DNA of 64,000 bases from Populus alba (lineage: Eukaryota > Streptophyta > Magnoliopsida > Malpighiales > Salicaceae), in the NCBI RefSeq assembly GCF_005239225.2, contig NC_133295.1, positions 2,728,001 through 2,792,000 of the forward strand, given 5' to 3'. The position numbers and the translations under genes were made by a program. Each line of letters begins with the position of its first letter. Within the stretch, counting starts at the first letter, position 1. The notes under the pieces are model-generated. The model was given only the letters and a program-made list of their open reading frames with translations. It was not told the DNA's origin and made no database searches. Below are positions 29,031-46,250 of the stretch, piece after piece.

Positions 29031-29572
29031 GTTCATAACAGCCTCAAGTAATCTTGCATCTAATCTTTTATTTTTTTTTTGTTTTTCTTTTATTTTACTG
29101 TTTCTGAACGTATCTTTCCACAGAAAATTAAAGACAGTCAAGAACACGTGTAAGAGATTCATCATTTTGCTAGAATAATATTCAGACATGATTCCCCTCA
29201 ACACACCATTCACCAACACGTGTAAGGATAAAGTCCAAGGTAATGATGTTGGATCAGTAATCATTTGCTAATGGTAGTGCAAGTTTTCTTGCTTTATTCA
29301 AAGCCTCGACCGCCTAAAAGGAGGGTGACAAAAGCTTTAATTTTTTTATTACCATTAATTTAAAAAAAAAAAAATGATTGATTTGATGTATTGATATTAT
29401 TTTAATATTTTTTTTAATAAAAATTATTCTACAAATTAACGTTACTTCACGGTTAAACACGATTTTGAAAGAGACAAATCTTGATCATTATAATAATTAA
29501 AGGGAGGTGAATATTTTTAATTAATATAAGAATCTATAAAAGGAAGAAAATAAATTTATTTATTTGAAAATG

Positions 29573-29725
29573 TGGTAGTGATTGATTTTTAAAAATAAAA
29601 TTTATTTAAAAATATCTTAAAATAATATAATTTAAAAAAAAAATTATATTAACTCATCAAAAAATATAAAAATATAAAATTAATAAATTTAAACTAAAGA
29701 AATTTTCAAAATTTTATAGAAGATG
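29573..29725. repeat. AT-rich Salicaceae-type interspersed repeat, copy
   Basis: Opens GTGGTAGTGATTGATTTTT, followed by TTTAAAAATATCTTAAAATAAT and an A-rich tail. It is diverged but collinear with the copy at 39485. Confidence 0.5.
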
Positions 29726-29851
29726 AAAAATAAATGTAAATATATATATATATAGGAGATGAAAAACAAAAACACTTTGAATATAAAAATAAATTATAAA
29801 GAAAAACCTGTAATAATTTAAAACTTCTTCATTAATTAACTGAATTAACAC

Positions 29852-30309
29852 GTTCCTTCATTTCTCCTCCCCCTCCTCTCTTCTTTTTACCCTCTTGAAC
29901 AATCACATTTTATTTTGAAAATTCATCTAGGAAAGTTTGTGCTACATAACTACTATAGGTTAAAATTGTTTCTATGTATAATTCATAAGCTTTGGGAAGG
30001 GCGACCACCATTTTCATTGCAGAACCCCATGTTCTGCAAACCTCCAAGTAGTATTTCATCTTCTACAGTGTCTGCAACGAAGATGTGCCATGAACAAGAC
30101 AAAATCGAAAGGACTTCTCATGGGTCCTTTCGTAGAGACAGCCTCGTCGCTGCCACATGTGGTGGCGGCAACTATTTTGTCGGTGAGGTTGAATACGGTC
30201 TGTCATTATACTTTCTAGTAATAGAGGTGTAGATTTTCAGTTTTTTTTTTTTTCCTCAAATAGCACATACGAGGATAAATACTTGCAAAGTAGTATAGTT
30301 GGAAGATGC
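29852..30309. other. GC-richer patch with a 9 bp perfect hairpin, no recognised gene
   Basis: A 105-codon frame (29915-30232) lies here, but its translation resembles nothing I know. Base composition is less AT-rich than the surroundings. CGAAAGGAC (30106-30114) and GTCCTTTCG (30124-30132) form a perfect inverted repeat with a 9 nt loop. Confidence 0.35.
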
Positions 30310-31065
30310 AGTTCAACCGGTTTTTTATCAAGTTTTTATTTTATTTTGAATTATTTTTTTAATGATTTTTCGATTTTGTATAAATTTATAAAAACAAAAA
30401 ATATTATTATAATACATTTTTAAATAAAAAATAATTTTAATCATACTCTCAAACAATACCTTTAATAATAGTACTGTTGCAAAAATCATAATATATCCAA
30501 AGGGAATAAATTGTATTATTAATTTGGCCTAATCCTTAAATCATAAAAAAAAAAAAAAATTGGATTTTTGAGAATGGTGCGATCTTTAAAAAAAAAAATA
30601 AGTGATAAGCTATTAAATCTTAATTAATTGTACTGTTTTTTTAATGTAATAAATTAAATTATACTATTTTTTTTCAAAAAAATTCTTAATTATGCTAATT
30701 TTTAAAATATTTTTTAAAATGTATTATTTAAGAAAAAGAAGAAAATCCTGGATTTCTGGTCTAAAATCAATTTTGAATGTTTAGATATATTGGTCTCCGC
30801 CAGTGTCAAATCAAGCCTTGCAAATTCCGATGCCATCAAAAGCTGTGAAAGATCTATATCCCTTTGCTCCATTGCTAATCTGGATTAAGTTGGTGAAAGA
30901 TAGTTATTTTGGCTTGGTTCGCAGCTAGGAGTGTAATTCTAGTTGTTTTTTAGAAATATTTTTATTTTATATTAAAATAATTTAAAAATGAAAAAAATTA
31001 TTAATTTAAATTAAATAAAAAAAATTCTTTAAAATATTTTTGAAACATAAAAATAAATATAATAT
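30310..31065. repeat. Two diverged AT-rich interspersed repeats
   Basis: Copies at about 30310-30450 and 30930-31065. The second opens TAGTTGTTTTTTAGAAATATTTTTA and ends with an AAACATAAAAATAAATAT tail, as in the family. The DNA between them is A/T-rich and has no gene. Confidence 0.45.
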
Positions 31066-32079
31066 AATTTATTAATTTCTTTTACCTTTGGTTTTAATTA
31101 GACTTAATAACTATGGTGTTTTTTGGACTGAATCCTTTATTGTATTTAGTCTTGCACACTGGGTTTCGCCCATGGTTTGTAAACGATTTATTTGGATAAT
31201 GGATTAGGTGAGTTAGGTAAAGTCAATTTAACTTCTTTGTTTTATAAAAAAAATAAAATTAACATTATTAAAAAATAAAAAATAAAAACAATGGATTTTT
31301 AGAGGATTTTGATTGAGTTTTTTCTATATTAACCAAGTTGCAAGTCAATTCAGGTTTTTAAATGATAAATTTTTACATTATTTTTATTAAAATTCAATCT
31401 AATTTAAATATCAAATCATCAAAAATATAAATTAATAATTTTGAGGGGTGTAACTTAACTGGTCATATTCTGAATTTACTTTTTAAAAGTCACCTGTTTA
31501 AGTCTCATAAATCTCATAGCTACTGGAAGATTAAATGATTGTTGAATCAGAAAGTCATTTTATCCCTGTCAATTATGGTTGTTTGTCAAAAATTTAAAAA
31601 AATTTTTTTAATATATTAATGTAAAAAATAATTTTTTATAAAAAAAAATATTATTTTTAACACTGCCTAATACTTTTTTGTCGTTGAAAAAGGAAAGAAA
31701 AGAATCTAAACGCTATTTCACCATCCAATGTCATGTTTCACGTGGAAATCTTTAAGATAATATTTTATAGGGTGACCAAACGATACTGTCCTTTCGAATT
31801 GACAGCTGTGACACAAAGAAAAAGGGACAAATCCAAGCAATGGCTTCCAAGTGGTCTCAATTTTTCCACGGGATAAATCTTGGTATCAATTTTGCCCCTC
31901 CAAATTTTAACAATTTCTCAAACAAACCATCCGTTTTATCTAAATTGTATTTTTTATAAAAATAAAATAGAAAATCGACGTTCATTTTTTAAAATTCCAA
32001 CAAAAATCTAAATTGTATTTCACACACACATTGATGCCTGCTTTGAAAGAGACCGAAAGTTGGGTCCATTCGATTATTG
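31066..32079. other. Intergenic DNA, no gene seen
   Basis: AT-rich DNA with a partial interspersed-repeat copy near 31572-31680. No coding or RNA feature is supported. Confidence 0.45.
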
Positions 32080-32235
32080 ATATTTTAAAAAGTGTATTAA
32101 CATGTGATAGTAATTTTTTAAAAAATATTTTTATTTGAAAATATATTAAAATAATATTTTTTTATTTTTAAAAAATTAAAAAAAAATATTTAAAATTTTA
32201 ATATTTTATATAAAAAAATTATGAAACAATTCATG
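32080..32235. repeat. AT-rich Salicaceae-type interspersed repeat, copy
   Basis: Contains TTTGAAAATATATTAAAATAAT, then TTTTTTATTTTTAAAAAATT, collinear with the other copies. Confidence 0.5.
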
Positions 32236-32289
32236 TGAATATAGGCTACACATATTGTAAATAATGAAGTTTAAAAAAACATTTTTAAA

Positions 32290-32525
32290 AAAAATTTTAT
32301 CCCACGTTAAAAAAATCTTATGTATATTTTAAGTTAAAAATTTTTAAATTAAAATTTTTTTATTTTATATTAGAAAAACATAATTTTTTTCTTATGAACA
32401 TAGAGTTTATATACTAAAAGACTTCAAATTCCACATTGAAAAAATAATTTTTTTCTTATAGGTATAGAATATAAATACTAAAGGGTTTCAAATTCTTTAA
32501 ATTTTATATTGAAAATATATTATAT
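32290..32525. repeat. Short direct repeats with CCCAC/CCACATTGAAAAAAT motif
   Basis: A unit of about 70 bp is repeated two to three times. It includes CATAATTTTTTTCTTATG, TTTATATACTAAAAG and CTTCAAATTC; the following copy has AATATAAATACTAAAGG. It looks like decayed LTR or tandem-repeat DNA. Confidence 0.45.
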
Positions 32526-33859
32526 TATTTTTTTAAATTGATGTGTTTGAATAAAAAAAAAATCAATGCTAAGAAAAAGGATGTTATAATTGCAGAGTTG
32601 ATCCATCTTTGATTATAAGGCTCAGCTTGTGTTCTTGATGTAATCATTAAGAAGAAGGTAAAAACACAGATTGAATATAAATCAAAATTTAATTATTTTA
32701 TAGAATAACAAATTTAAAGTGATGGAAAATTATATAGATTATTTTATAGACTAGTTATCTCAAAGTAATTTTAACTGGAGTAAAAAATAATTTTTATATC
32801 TGATTATATTAAGTTGTGATAAGCTTGAGGTGATTTTTAAATGCAGACAGTTTACATTTTTAAATATAAAATCCATAAATAGTGATTTTATAGTGTGTGC
32901 TTATTTTTACGCTCAAAAAACCTTTTTTTATTGTTTATTTATATTATATTACATTTCTAACTTAAATGTTGTTGGATAAAAAATAGGTAGATTTAATTTT
33001 TAATGATTTCCCTATCATACTTTTATATATAAAAAAAAAAAAAACAATCAATTATGATATTTAATTTGTTCTTGTTTTTTAAAATAACTCCATCATTTAT
33101 TTTTATTAAAACCGTTGGTCATCTATATAGCACGTCAGTCATTTCAATATAAATTGTGAAGAGTAAAACAAATATATTTGGGGATTATAACCCGAATAAA
33201 ATTGGTTTCATACTAAAATTATTATATATAGCACGCTTGAACTTTTTTTTTTATATATATATAATAGATATTTTATATTTACTTAAAAGTGTAAGTTCAT
33301 TAATTTATATTGAAATTATAACATGTGGTTCATATGACCATAATTTTTTACAAAATCATTGACAGCAAAGTATATTAGAGGATGAAAATAAACTAAAGAT
33401 TATAATTAATTGATTTTTTTTATAAAAGGTTATAATTGATACAATATAATATACAAGGGTATATTGGTAGATTTTCCTTTAAAATACAACAAATTTTATT
33501 GACGCTTTGATTGCATGGTAAAATGATTATATTACTTTAAAAAAGCATAAAAAAAAAACTAAAATTGACATCCAAGGGTATTGTCATATTTTAATCATGT
33601 TTTTTATTTAATTAATTACTCGAATAAAAAAAATCCAGTCTTCTAACAAAATATAATATAATTAAAAAATAAAAAAAAATAGTTGACGCCTGCTATACAC
33701 GCTCTAGTAAGTAGAAAGCACTCATGTTTTTCTAGCGGACACATGTCATCTCTTGATGATCAAATATCGCATTTTGAAACAACATTGAAAGAGTTACATT
33801 GTTTTTTTTTTTGGTGGTCAAGTGCGTGTGCACAATGGAATGACAATTGTGATTCAATC
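32526..33859. other. Intergenic DNA, no gene seen
   Basis: AT-rich DNA without a supported gene. A less AT-rich island at 33684-33790 lies next to the T-rich repeat and may belong to the same element. Confidence 0.4.
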
Positions 33860-34510
33860 GATTTTTTTATTTATTTTCCTACCTCTTTTATCTCCTTTCA
33901 CCTCGGATTTCATGTCAATCCTTCAAAAAATCAAATGTTTATTGTTTTTATCATTTTTTTGATTTTTTTTAAATTTCCCTCAATATTTTATTTCATTTAA
34001 TTTTTATATCAAATTTTATCCTAACTATTTTGATTTCTATTTTTTTGTTTACTTATCATTTTCTTGGTTTATTTAATTTTTTGATTTGGACCCTCATTAT
34101 TTTCTTTCATTTTTTTACACTATATTTGGTTTTTAATTTTTTTTTATTTCTATTTGTTTTGTTTTTGAATAATTAGGGATTTTGCTTTGTATCTTTTTGT
34201 TTGTCTTTCCCTTAAATGAGATAATCACAGTCCTATAACTCAGTTCACGAGAATATTTATTTTTTAAAAAAATTAGCCTTATTTAACTTTGATCTTTTTT
34301 ATGTTTTTTTTTATTTATTTTTTTCCTTCCATTTTTTGGCATGTTTGAGAGTTGACTTTCATTGTTTTATTTATTTATTGATATGTAGGCTTATTTCAAC
34401 TTTATGATCAGACCATGAATTTGACATGTTGATTTGAATTAATTTTTTTATTATTATTATTATTTTAAATTGAATTTTTTTTAGTTCATCCTTAAATGTT
34501 TGCTTTGTTG
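33860..34510. repeat. T-rich dispersed repeat, copy 1
   Basis: The plus strand is strongly T-rich, with phrases shared with 36120-36500. Examples are ATATCAAATTTT followed by TATTTTGAT(T), and an ATAACTCAGTTCACGAG block at 34235-34252 matching CATGACTCAAATCACGAG at 36289-36306. A third related stretch lies at 57400-57800. The long open frames here are composition artefacts. Confidence 0.5.
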
Positions 34511-34937
34511 GTAATTAAGCTTTGAATTTTTTTTAATTTTTTTTTATGAAGTTATCATATTTTTATTTATCTTTTGATTTGTTATCAAATAAGATTGTTG
34601 AGATATTTAAAAAATATTAAGAAAATATTTTTTTACAATATTGACAAGTGTTTATTTTTTTATACTAGTAATATTTTTTTGGGGGGGGTTATTATTATTA
34701 ATTTTTTAAAATTATATTATTAAATTAACAAAAATTATTTAACCTAGAATCAATAAACTTAGATTCTAAATATTTCTTGCTTTTAAAAAAAAACATTATT
34801 ATTAGTTGAATATTCTTTTTATCACGTTGAAAAAAAAATCATATCCACGATGTATTATTAACTATCTATTTTATATCAAATGAACGTGACATCCAAGCCT
34901 GTCATGCCGTTATTTTGAGACAAAGATGGAAGCCGAT

Positions 34938-34977
<40 letters not shown>

Positions 34978-36039
34978 CACATCATGCATTATTACCATAC
35001 TATCATTGCTCGATATTATAGCATGGACATAATATCTAACCCGGGTTTTGTCGGTTTAAGGCTTGATATTAGAGGCATAAATGTAAATTTTAACCTATGA
35101 TGAAGTCAGTTTAAGGCATGGACAAACACATCAATCGAGTAGACCGGGCGAATTAAAAAAAATAAAAAAAATAATATTGTTTTTTTCTATAAAAAAGAAT
35201 CAGTTTTTTCATTGATCTGGCTATGAGTAGCTCTCATATATATACTGGTCATTGAATTGCCTCGTAAGGCTGGGCGAATTAAAAAATAATAAAAGAAATC
35301 GGACATGTATCATGAATGATGAGAGAAATCATTCAGGATTTGCATAGTAATTTCTATTTTTTTTATTCTTCGGTTTCTATTTTTATTTTTATTTTAACAT
35401 TGCATTTATTTGGGACTGGTTTTGTAGATTTGTTTATTATGTTTATATTTTGGGATCTCACGGTCCAAAGAAAAATATTATATCGCTCAGTGAGTACTTG
35501 GTTCGAAAACTAAGATTTAATTTCATTAAATTTAAAAAATTAAAGTTTAACGAATTAAATTTAAAACTTAGACAAATGTTTAGTCTTTTTTTTTTTTTTT
35601 TGGCTGCTAACACCATGAACTAATTTGCACATGCAGAGGAAAAGTTCATGTTCTTTTCTTCTTGGTTACACAATTGTTTTTTTAATTTGATCATTTCACA
35701 TTATTTTTATTTAGAATTCGATTTTATAGTTTGTTTTGGTTGTCTAAATGTGAAGGTTTCACAATATTAAGGAAATTTTTTTATACTTAGTTATTAAGGC
35801 ACAAGGAACCAAATTCAAAACTAAAACAAATATAATGGACTGAAGTGAATGAACAAAAACAACTTGGCTGGCATTTGCAACCCATGGGCTGGCATGAGAA
35901 AGGTTGTCACACTCTGACAACACGTGTGGCTTTCTTCGAGGTCAAAAAATTGCTTTTCTTAGTGGTGCTAGAAACGTTTCGGCGAGAACTATCGGTGGAT
36001 TTGGCATGTGTTGATTGAGGAACGACGATGAGGCTCTGA
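34511..36039. other. Intergenic DNA with a long T tract
   Basis: Includes an uninterrupted run of about 30 or more T near 34941-34972. Two short phrases ending GGGCGAATTAAAAAA occur near 35147 and 35272. No gene is supported. Confidence 0.4.
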
Positions 36040-36520
36040 TAGCCTTTTCTTTCTTCTTCTCTTCTTTTCTATTGCATCTTCTTGGATTTGCATTGATCCA
36101 TTCAAAATTACAAGGTGTTCTGCCATTTTGTTTTCATATCAAATTTTCCCCTCGTTATTTTGATTGTTATTTTTTTTAGTTTTGGGTATTTTAAAAAATT
36201 GATTTTCATTTTCAATTATATTCTTCAACACTGGATTGATTGATTTTTAGGCTTCATGATTTTTCTTTTCATTAGGGTAATCCTAATCTCATGACTCAAA
36301 TCACGAGTTTGAAAAATTAATCCAGGTTAACATTGATAATTTTTTCAGGTCTTTTTTTTTACACTTGTTTTACTTTTCAATTTTATTTTTTAACATTGGA
36401 TTTGTTGAAAATCAACCTTCTCGATTTTTTTCGCTTTCATTTTAGTCACCAAACCTTCAATTTTTACAATTTCATCCTCCAAAGTTACAATATCAAGGTT
36501 TTTCTTTGTTTGTATTCCTT
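36040..36520. repeat. T-rich dispersed repeat, copy 2
   Basis: Related to 33860-34510 by shared T-rich phrases and the CATGACTCAAATCACGAG block. No coding content. Confidence 0.5.
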
Positions 36521-38424
36521 TTAATCTGCATTATCTCCCACATATAGAGTTTTAAGGGATGTTCAAAACAAGGACCAAATTTAACAAAGAACAAAAACAC
36601 ATGCCTTGTTAGATTGGGCTCGAAAAACTTTAGTTTAAACCCTAAAGTTTCTGTTTTTTTATTGTTTGGTCTTTATTTTGAAGATTCACATTTCATACTA
36701 AACTTTATTTTCTTTTATGTAATGAGAAAGAAGATACAAAGTTGCCATAAGATTTTGAGAATAAATTGGTTAAACAACCACTTTCTAGCCACAAAAAGTC
36801 ACTATTATATGTCAGCATGTTTGTTTTCTCGAGAAAAGTTTAATAGAAATGATGTTTTCCTATAAACATGAAGAAAATAGTAAATTGGATTTCTAATTAG
36901 AGGTTAATCACGCGAGCTTCGCTTGTCAGCCCGTTAATGTCAACTTTTTATTTTTTATTTTTTTATTGCATTAATTTTTTCTATTTAAATATTGATTAAT
37001 GCCCTATCTTTAAAATAAAAAAATTGTTTGGTGTAGCTTTATTTTTTAAATAGTGATTTATCTTTTAATATAATTTTTGGTTTGGTAATGCTTCAAAGAG
37101 ATTAATTTAATTTGTCTCAAATTTGTTTTTCTTGTATTTTATATAAATTAGTTGTATTTGTATAAAATATATTCATGTATATATATGTTTTATTTTACTA
37201 TAAAGATCAGCCTTTTACTTAGTATTTAATTAATGTTAGCAACTCACTTTTTATTTATTGTTTTATATATTTTTTAATTTATTTTATAAAGTATAAATAT
37301 TTTTTATTTTTTAATTAAAAAATTCATAATAAATAAAAACCAATTCACAGCATAATTGTTTTTTTTTTTTTCTATCCAAAACATAGTGCGGGCGAGTAAA
37401 GAAGTTCTTGACCACGACACTGTTTAACAGTGCGGATGAAAAAAAACTTCAAATTAACATTTTTAATATTTTTATATTTTAGTATCTTATGTTAAAAATT
37501 AAAAATTATTATTTTAATATTTTTTTAAATAAAAAATACTTCAAAAAAAACATCTTACAGTATAATACACTATACCTGGAGAATCTGTAGCCACATTTAT
37601 CAACACCACAAGGAACGGAAAGCAAAACCAATGAATTATTGGCTAACAACATGAAGTGGACACGTCTTTTCTTTCAAAGCTTTTTAAATGTTTGACGATA
37701 TCTTTAGATTATTTTAGTCTTATTAAGATTAAATCTATATTTTTTACTTGATCAATACAAAATATGTATCTAACAAATAAGAATTTATAAGACATTACTT
37801 CTTATAAATACTAGTTTTTAGTTATAGTAATAAATAAAAAGGCATTTCTTCTGGTATTAATAATCTGTTCAATCCAATAAAAAATGCAAATAGATTTTTT
37901 TAGTATGACTTTTATAATTTGATTTAAATATTTTTTTTTATTGACGAGTCATAAATATATGTAGCTAGAATTAATCTTTGATTGAAGTCAAAAGAATGTT
38001 ATAAAAATTGATTAAAAATTATTATTTAGTAAAAAAAAAAAAAATCTTTTTAATTCATAGATTCTAACTTGTACTACCTTGTTTTTAAAAAATGTTTTGA
38101 GTTTTTTTCCAAACAATTATAATTTAAAGTTATTTTATATCTGTCACGTCAAAAATAATTAAAATACAACAACTTGACAAATCAATTTCACTCACATGTA
38201 AAATGAAAAAACAAAACAAAACACTAAAACATGCACAAAACAGTATTTTATAAAATTATTATTAAAATTAAAGTAGAATTGATTCTCATTCACTCATTTA
38301 TCATGGAAAGCCGATAAACTATGAAAAGGTTATTGTCATTGAGTAATTTAAGTTCCCAACAAGGAAAAGAAGATCCCATATGAAAATAATATGCTATCCA
38401 ATCTGGGACTGTGATTTGAATGTT
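36521..38424. other. Intergenic DNA, no gene seen
   Basis: AT-rich DNA with a partial interspersed-repeat copy near 37480-37560. The open frames here are short and low-complexity. Confidence 0.4.
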
Positions 38425-38785
38425 CGTTTGAAATTGTGGTTGTAATTAATTTTTAAATTATTTTTTATATTAAAATGATATTTTTTTATTATTAAAAAAA
38501 TATTTTTGTGATCAGCACATCAAAATAATTCAAAACACAAAAAAATTAATTTTTAGCAAAAAATAAATAAATTTGAACCGTGTTTCCAAACGGTTCCTCG
38601 AACTATTTTAAATAAAAACTTGATTTTGTTTTCAAATTTATTTTTAATATTTTTGGATCGTTTTAGTGTGTTGATTTCAAAAATGAAATTTTTTTTTTAA
38701 AAAAAAAAAATATTATTTTAATATATTTCTAGATAAAAAAACACTATAAAAAATAAACATAACTATATTCCCAAACACCTTCTAC
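38425..38785. repeat. Two adjacent AT-rich Salicaceae-type repeat copies
   Basis: The first (38425-38600) is the best preserved in the window: GAAATTGTGGTTGTAATTA, then GATCAGCACATCAAAATAATT, then AAACACAAAAAAATTAATTT. The second (about 38600-38785) follows directly and appears to run in the opposite orientation at its start. Confidence 0.6.
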
Positions 38786-39484
38786 AAGATGATTGGAATA
38801 AGATGAGTTGTCATTATGCTCTTATCAAAAGCTTTTGATATGTTGTTAAAAAAGAGGGAAAAAATTAAATCGTTCGATCTCCAATCATAGATCATAGCTA
38901 AAAGAACAACAATATGATGAATTGTTCCTCCCTTTTCTTTTCTTTTTTCTCCTTTATCATCATCTAATAGACCAACACCATATCACATATAATAATATGA
39001 TTGCGTCTTGGAGCATTAACAAAGCGATTCCACACATCTGGTGTCAAGTTAAAGTGCAAGCTTTTCTGTCTGCTCAAAGCATACGCATGCTTGATATTTT
39101 TCTTGTGTGGATTGCTACAGCAAGATTGCATTTTCCACACTCTCTACGCTTTTTTTTATGTTTGTTATTTTATTTGTTTTTCAGTTTGTACATACATTAA
39201 CTAATCTCAGGGTTTTAAATTTAACGACTATACAAGTTTTCAGTGGACCCTGAGATTTGTAGGACTCCAACTGGTGATCTTCTAAATACAAATTAAGAGT
39301 CTGACCAGTGAAGCTACACTTTTCAAAATTACCTCGGATATAGTTATTTAACTTGATTTGTAGCAAGTTTCAAGTTATGTAATAAATAAATTAATTAAAA
39401 AAAAAATATTGTTTAAATCTTTAACTGAGACAATATATCACAAGTCAATTTAATCTATTTATACTTTACTAAAAATTTGTTTAA
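38786..39484. other. Intergenic DNA, no gene seen
   Basis: Contains open frames at 38922-39200 and 39181-39366 without recognisable products. Nothing else is seen. Confidence 0.4.
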
Positions 39485-39680
39485 TATTATGGTAGTGATT
39501 GTTTTTTAGAATATTTTTTATTTAAAAATATATTAAAATAATGTTTTTTTATTTTTTTAAATTTATTTTTGATATTAATAGATCAAAATATCTGAAAACA
39601 TTAAAAAAATTAGTTTAAAGTAAAAATAAAATAAAATAAAATATATTTTTAAGATACAAAATCAAACCAATATTTTTGGA
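39485..39680. repeat. AT-rich Salicaceae-type interspersed repeat, copy
   Basis: Contains GTGATTGTTTTTTAGAATA, ATTTAAAAATATATTAAAAT, TTTTTGATATTAATAGATC and AAAACATTAAAAAAATTAG in the family order. It ends about 100 bp before the spermine synthase TATA box. Confidence 0.6.
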
Positions 39681-39778
39681 ATAATTTTTATACAAATGAT
39701 GGGCTACAAACCAAGTCATGCACAGTTAAATTAACCATGGGCTTAGTTGTCCTGTGCGTTCAACCCTTCACAGACCCG

Positions 39779-41052
39779 TCTATATATGTACGAGGAGCTT
39801 GCAAGCTGAACACGACACACCATTAAAGCCTGCAAAAGAGAGAAATCAAAAGAAGAGAAAGACGAAAGGAGACACTCTCTGCCTTTCTCTCTCATTTCCC
39901 TTCCACTTTTGTCTTCCTGATCAACACAAATTCAGCCTCATAGTATTATTAGCAACGATAGTACACTCTCATTTCTCTCACTGACATTTACACCAGGCAA
40001 GAACCTTCTTTCTCTCTCTCTTAAGCTTTTTTTTTTTCCCATTCATTACTGTATTGTTTTATGATTTTTTCTAGTTTTTTCATTTTTGGGTTTTTTTTTC
40101 GAAGTGAATTAGTGAAGGTTTTTGCAACTTTACAGGCTTTGTTTCTTGTGCCATTTTTAGTAAAACCTAGCCTTTTCTTGTTTGTTTCTCGAGAAAAAAA
40201 TGATGTCTTGTTCTTTTTTATTAATTTCTTCAGGAAAGAAAGAAAAGAACATAGAGAAAACTACTGTTGGTAGTAAAAAAATGTTAATATTATTCTTTTT
40301 TGTTTTATTTTTTTCTCGGGAACCAAACAGACCCTTTTTTGTTTATTTTTTTTTGTTGCCGTCGTGCTTAATGAACAAGGTTGTACTAGTTGAATTTGAC
40401 TTTTCTTTTGTATTTTTTTAAGAACCCAACTCATGATCTCATTCTTTTTGACGTTTCTTGTTCTTTTTTTAATATTTTCTTAATACATTATTTCTGTGCA
40501 GATAGTAATATTTAATTTTCCTTTTCTTCTCAAGTTGTATCGCTTTGCATGCTGTGATATTGTTCAAAATGGAAACGAACTATTGCTTCTCGGATATTCA
40601 GAGAAATTAGCATTTGTTTCCGAATCAGAATCTTAATTATAAATTCTTGTATTTTATTTGGTACTAAATCAATCACTAATTTGGAAATTATTGATTATTA
40701 TGACTCTTGTCCTGTGATCATTGTGGTGTTTATTCATTAATGATATTCATCGTCGTAAAAATTTTATTTGGAGAATCCTTTTCAATCTTTACTTTGTGAA
40801 AATAATGTGGCTTTCCTTTCTGAGGATGGGTTTTGATTATTATATAAATTGATCTCCTTTTCACTTGCTTGGTACTGCATACAGTTTCATACAGTTCTTT
40901 TGGTAATCTTTACTCATCATGTTTTGAATGATTGAATTTGCAGGTGTCTATGTGTTAAGTTTTGATTTTGCCATAATTGATTAACCACTATTATTAGTGT
41001 TGTATTTGGTTTTTTTCTTTTCCTTTGTGTTTTGTATTTACTGATTTTTCAG
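39779..41052 (+). promoter_or_regulatory. Spermine synthase TATA box, 5' leader and probable leader intron
   Basis: TCTATATATG (39779-39788) is a good TATA box. A purine-rich and then CT-rich leader follows. A leader intron is likely from 39997 to 41052: the 3' end TTTTTCAG lies about 50 bp before the start codon. The best 5' site is CAG/GCAAG, a GC-type donor. The donor is inferred. Confidence 0.45.
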
Positions 41053-41102
41053 AATTCTGTGTGGTGTCTAGAGGCTGAAGCAGGAGAAGAAAAGGATAAT
41101 CT

Positions 41103-44767
<3,665 letters not shown>

Positions 44768-45589
44768 GCAAAGGCACTGCTTCCACGTTTTGGATAAGGT
44801 GGATTTCTCGTGAGTGGGGCCATAGATATCAAGTGATTAAAACTAGTACAAATGTAGATGCATGTGAGACATGTGAGAGCACTTGCTCAGCCTTTAATAG
44901 TTTAGTGAGGATTTTATTCTAGCATATATCATCATGGTTTCTACACGTACTTGATTAGTACAAGACCTGTCTTTAATAATTCCCTGATGCTGTGTTTTGT
45001 GGATAATGGCTGTCAACTGTTATCTGATCTTGTTGTGGACTGATGCCTTAATGCAAGCAAATCAGCTATATTATTAATTCATAATTTTTGCTTTTAACGT
45101 TGTCATCCAGATTCTAGCAGTGAGAGACTTGATGTTGAGGTTTTGGCTTGACAATATTGTCTCATCTCAAATTTGATTGGACATGAATGGCTGGTTTGCT
45201 TGAGATTTAATTCTTGTATCTGAAACTGGTTGGAAGATAGCTTAATTATTTTTAAAAATGTTTTAAAAATTATTTTTGTTTCATCATAAACATTAAAAAT
45301 AATAAAAAACAAACAGAGTTTAAATTGATTACTCCATCTTCTTTCGGGAAAGATGAGGATGGTTGGACTAGTATTAAAAGTGAGGGAGACTGTAATTAGT
45401 AACCGTACAATGTAAAAGATATAAAATTAATCTTAATAATATTAAAAGCAAGGCAAAACCTAGTTTAATATCCATCATGGAAGGAAATTAATCTATTACT
45501 ATATCAAAGATGTAAAGTTAATTTTCATAATAAATAGGATAAAATATAAATGGATCTAACGTTAATAAAATTAAAAGGATGTTTATTTT
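44768..45589. other. SPMS 3' region and spacer
   Basis: No further gene is seen. The frame at 44620-44922 is a run-through of SPMS exon 10 in its own and neighbouring intron sequence. Confidence 0.45.
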
Positions 45590-45770
45590 TACATTTTAAA
45601 AGAGTTAAATTTTATTTTATTTTTTTTAAAATTAATATTTTTTTATTATTTTGATGTATTAATATCAAAAAATTATTAAAAAACTAATTTTTTTAATAAC
45701 AAAATTATTTAAATTTATTTTTAAATAAAAAACACTTTAAAAAATAATTATTACTATATTCTCAAACACA
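45590..45770. repeat. AT-rich Salicaceae-type interspersed repeat, copy
   Basis: Contains TTTTGATGTATTAATATC and TTTTTAAATAAAAAACACTTT blocks. It ends TTCTCAAACACATATC, close to the CCAAACAC ends of other copies. A T run (45851-45872) follows. Confidence 0.5.
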
Positions 45771-46250
45771 TATCATCATCGATCAAAATTACTACTTTAA
45801 AAAAAAAATTTACATCTCATCATCGATCAAAATTAACAACGTTAAAAGCTCTTTTTTTTTTTTTTTTTTTTTTAAAAACAATTGCAATATAATGTAGCCT
45901 TATTACATGATTAGATTTAGGAAAAAACAAAAGGTCAAAATTAAATTGGCAACTAAATAAGTGGGCCCTACGAATCCCCATTTAGATTCTGCCACGTAAT
46001 GTAGCTGGATCGAATCTAGCACACGCCCACCACACTCCTTTTTATCTGCAGAAAATTCAGAGCTTCCTCTCAAACCAAAAACTCTGCCGCTCCTCTTCTT
46101 CTCTTCTGCTCTCTATTAATCCTCACCAATCTGTTATAAAGAATGGTACCCTTCTCTTCAAAGCTCCTTACTGTTCTATAAATTTCATTTCTTTTTCTTT
46201 CTTTCTTTTTTGCTGATTGATTGCTGATATTGGAAAAAAGGCATAGAAAG

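Noticed and set aside
29915..30232. 105-codon frame in the intergenic region
   Set aside because: No recognisable domain, no splice partners and no similarity I can name. Kept only as a patch of unusual composition.
34930..34975. Long T tract considered as a retroposon poly(A) tail
   Set aside because: No target-site duplication or retroposon body could be identified next to it. Simple slippage is enough.
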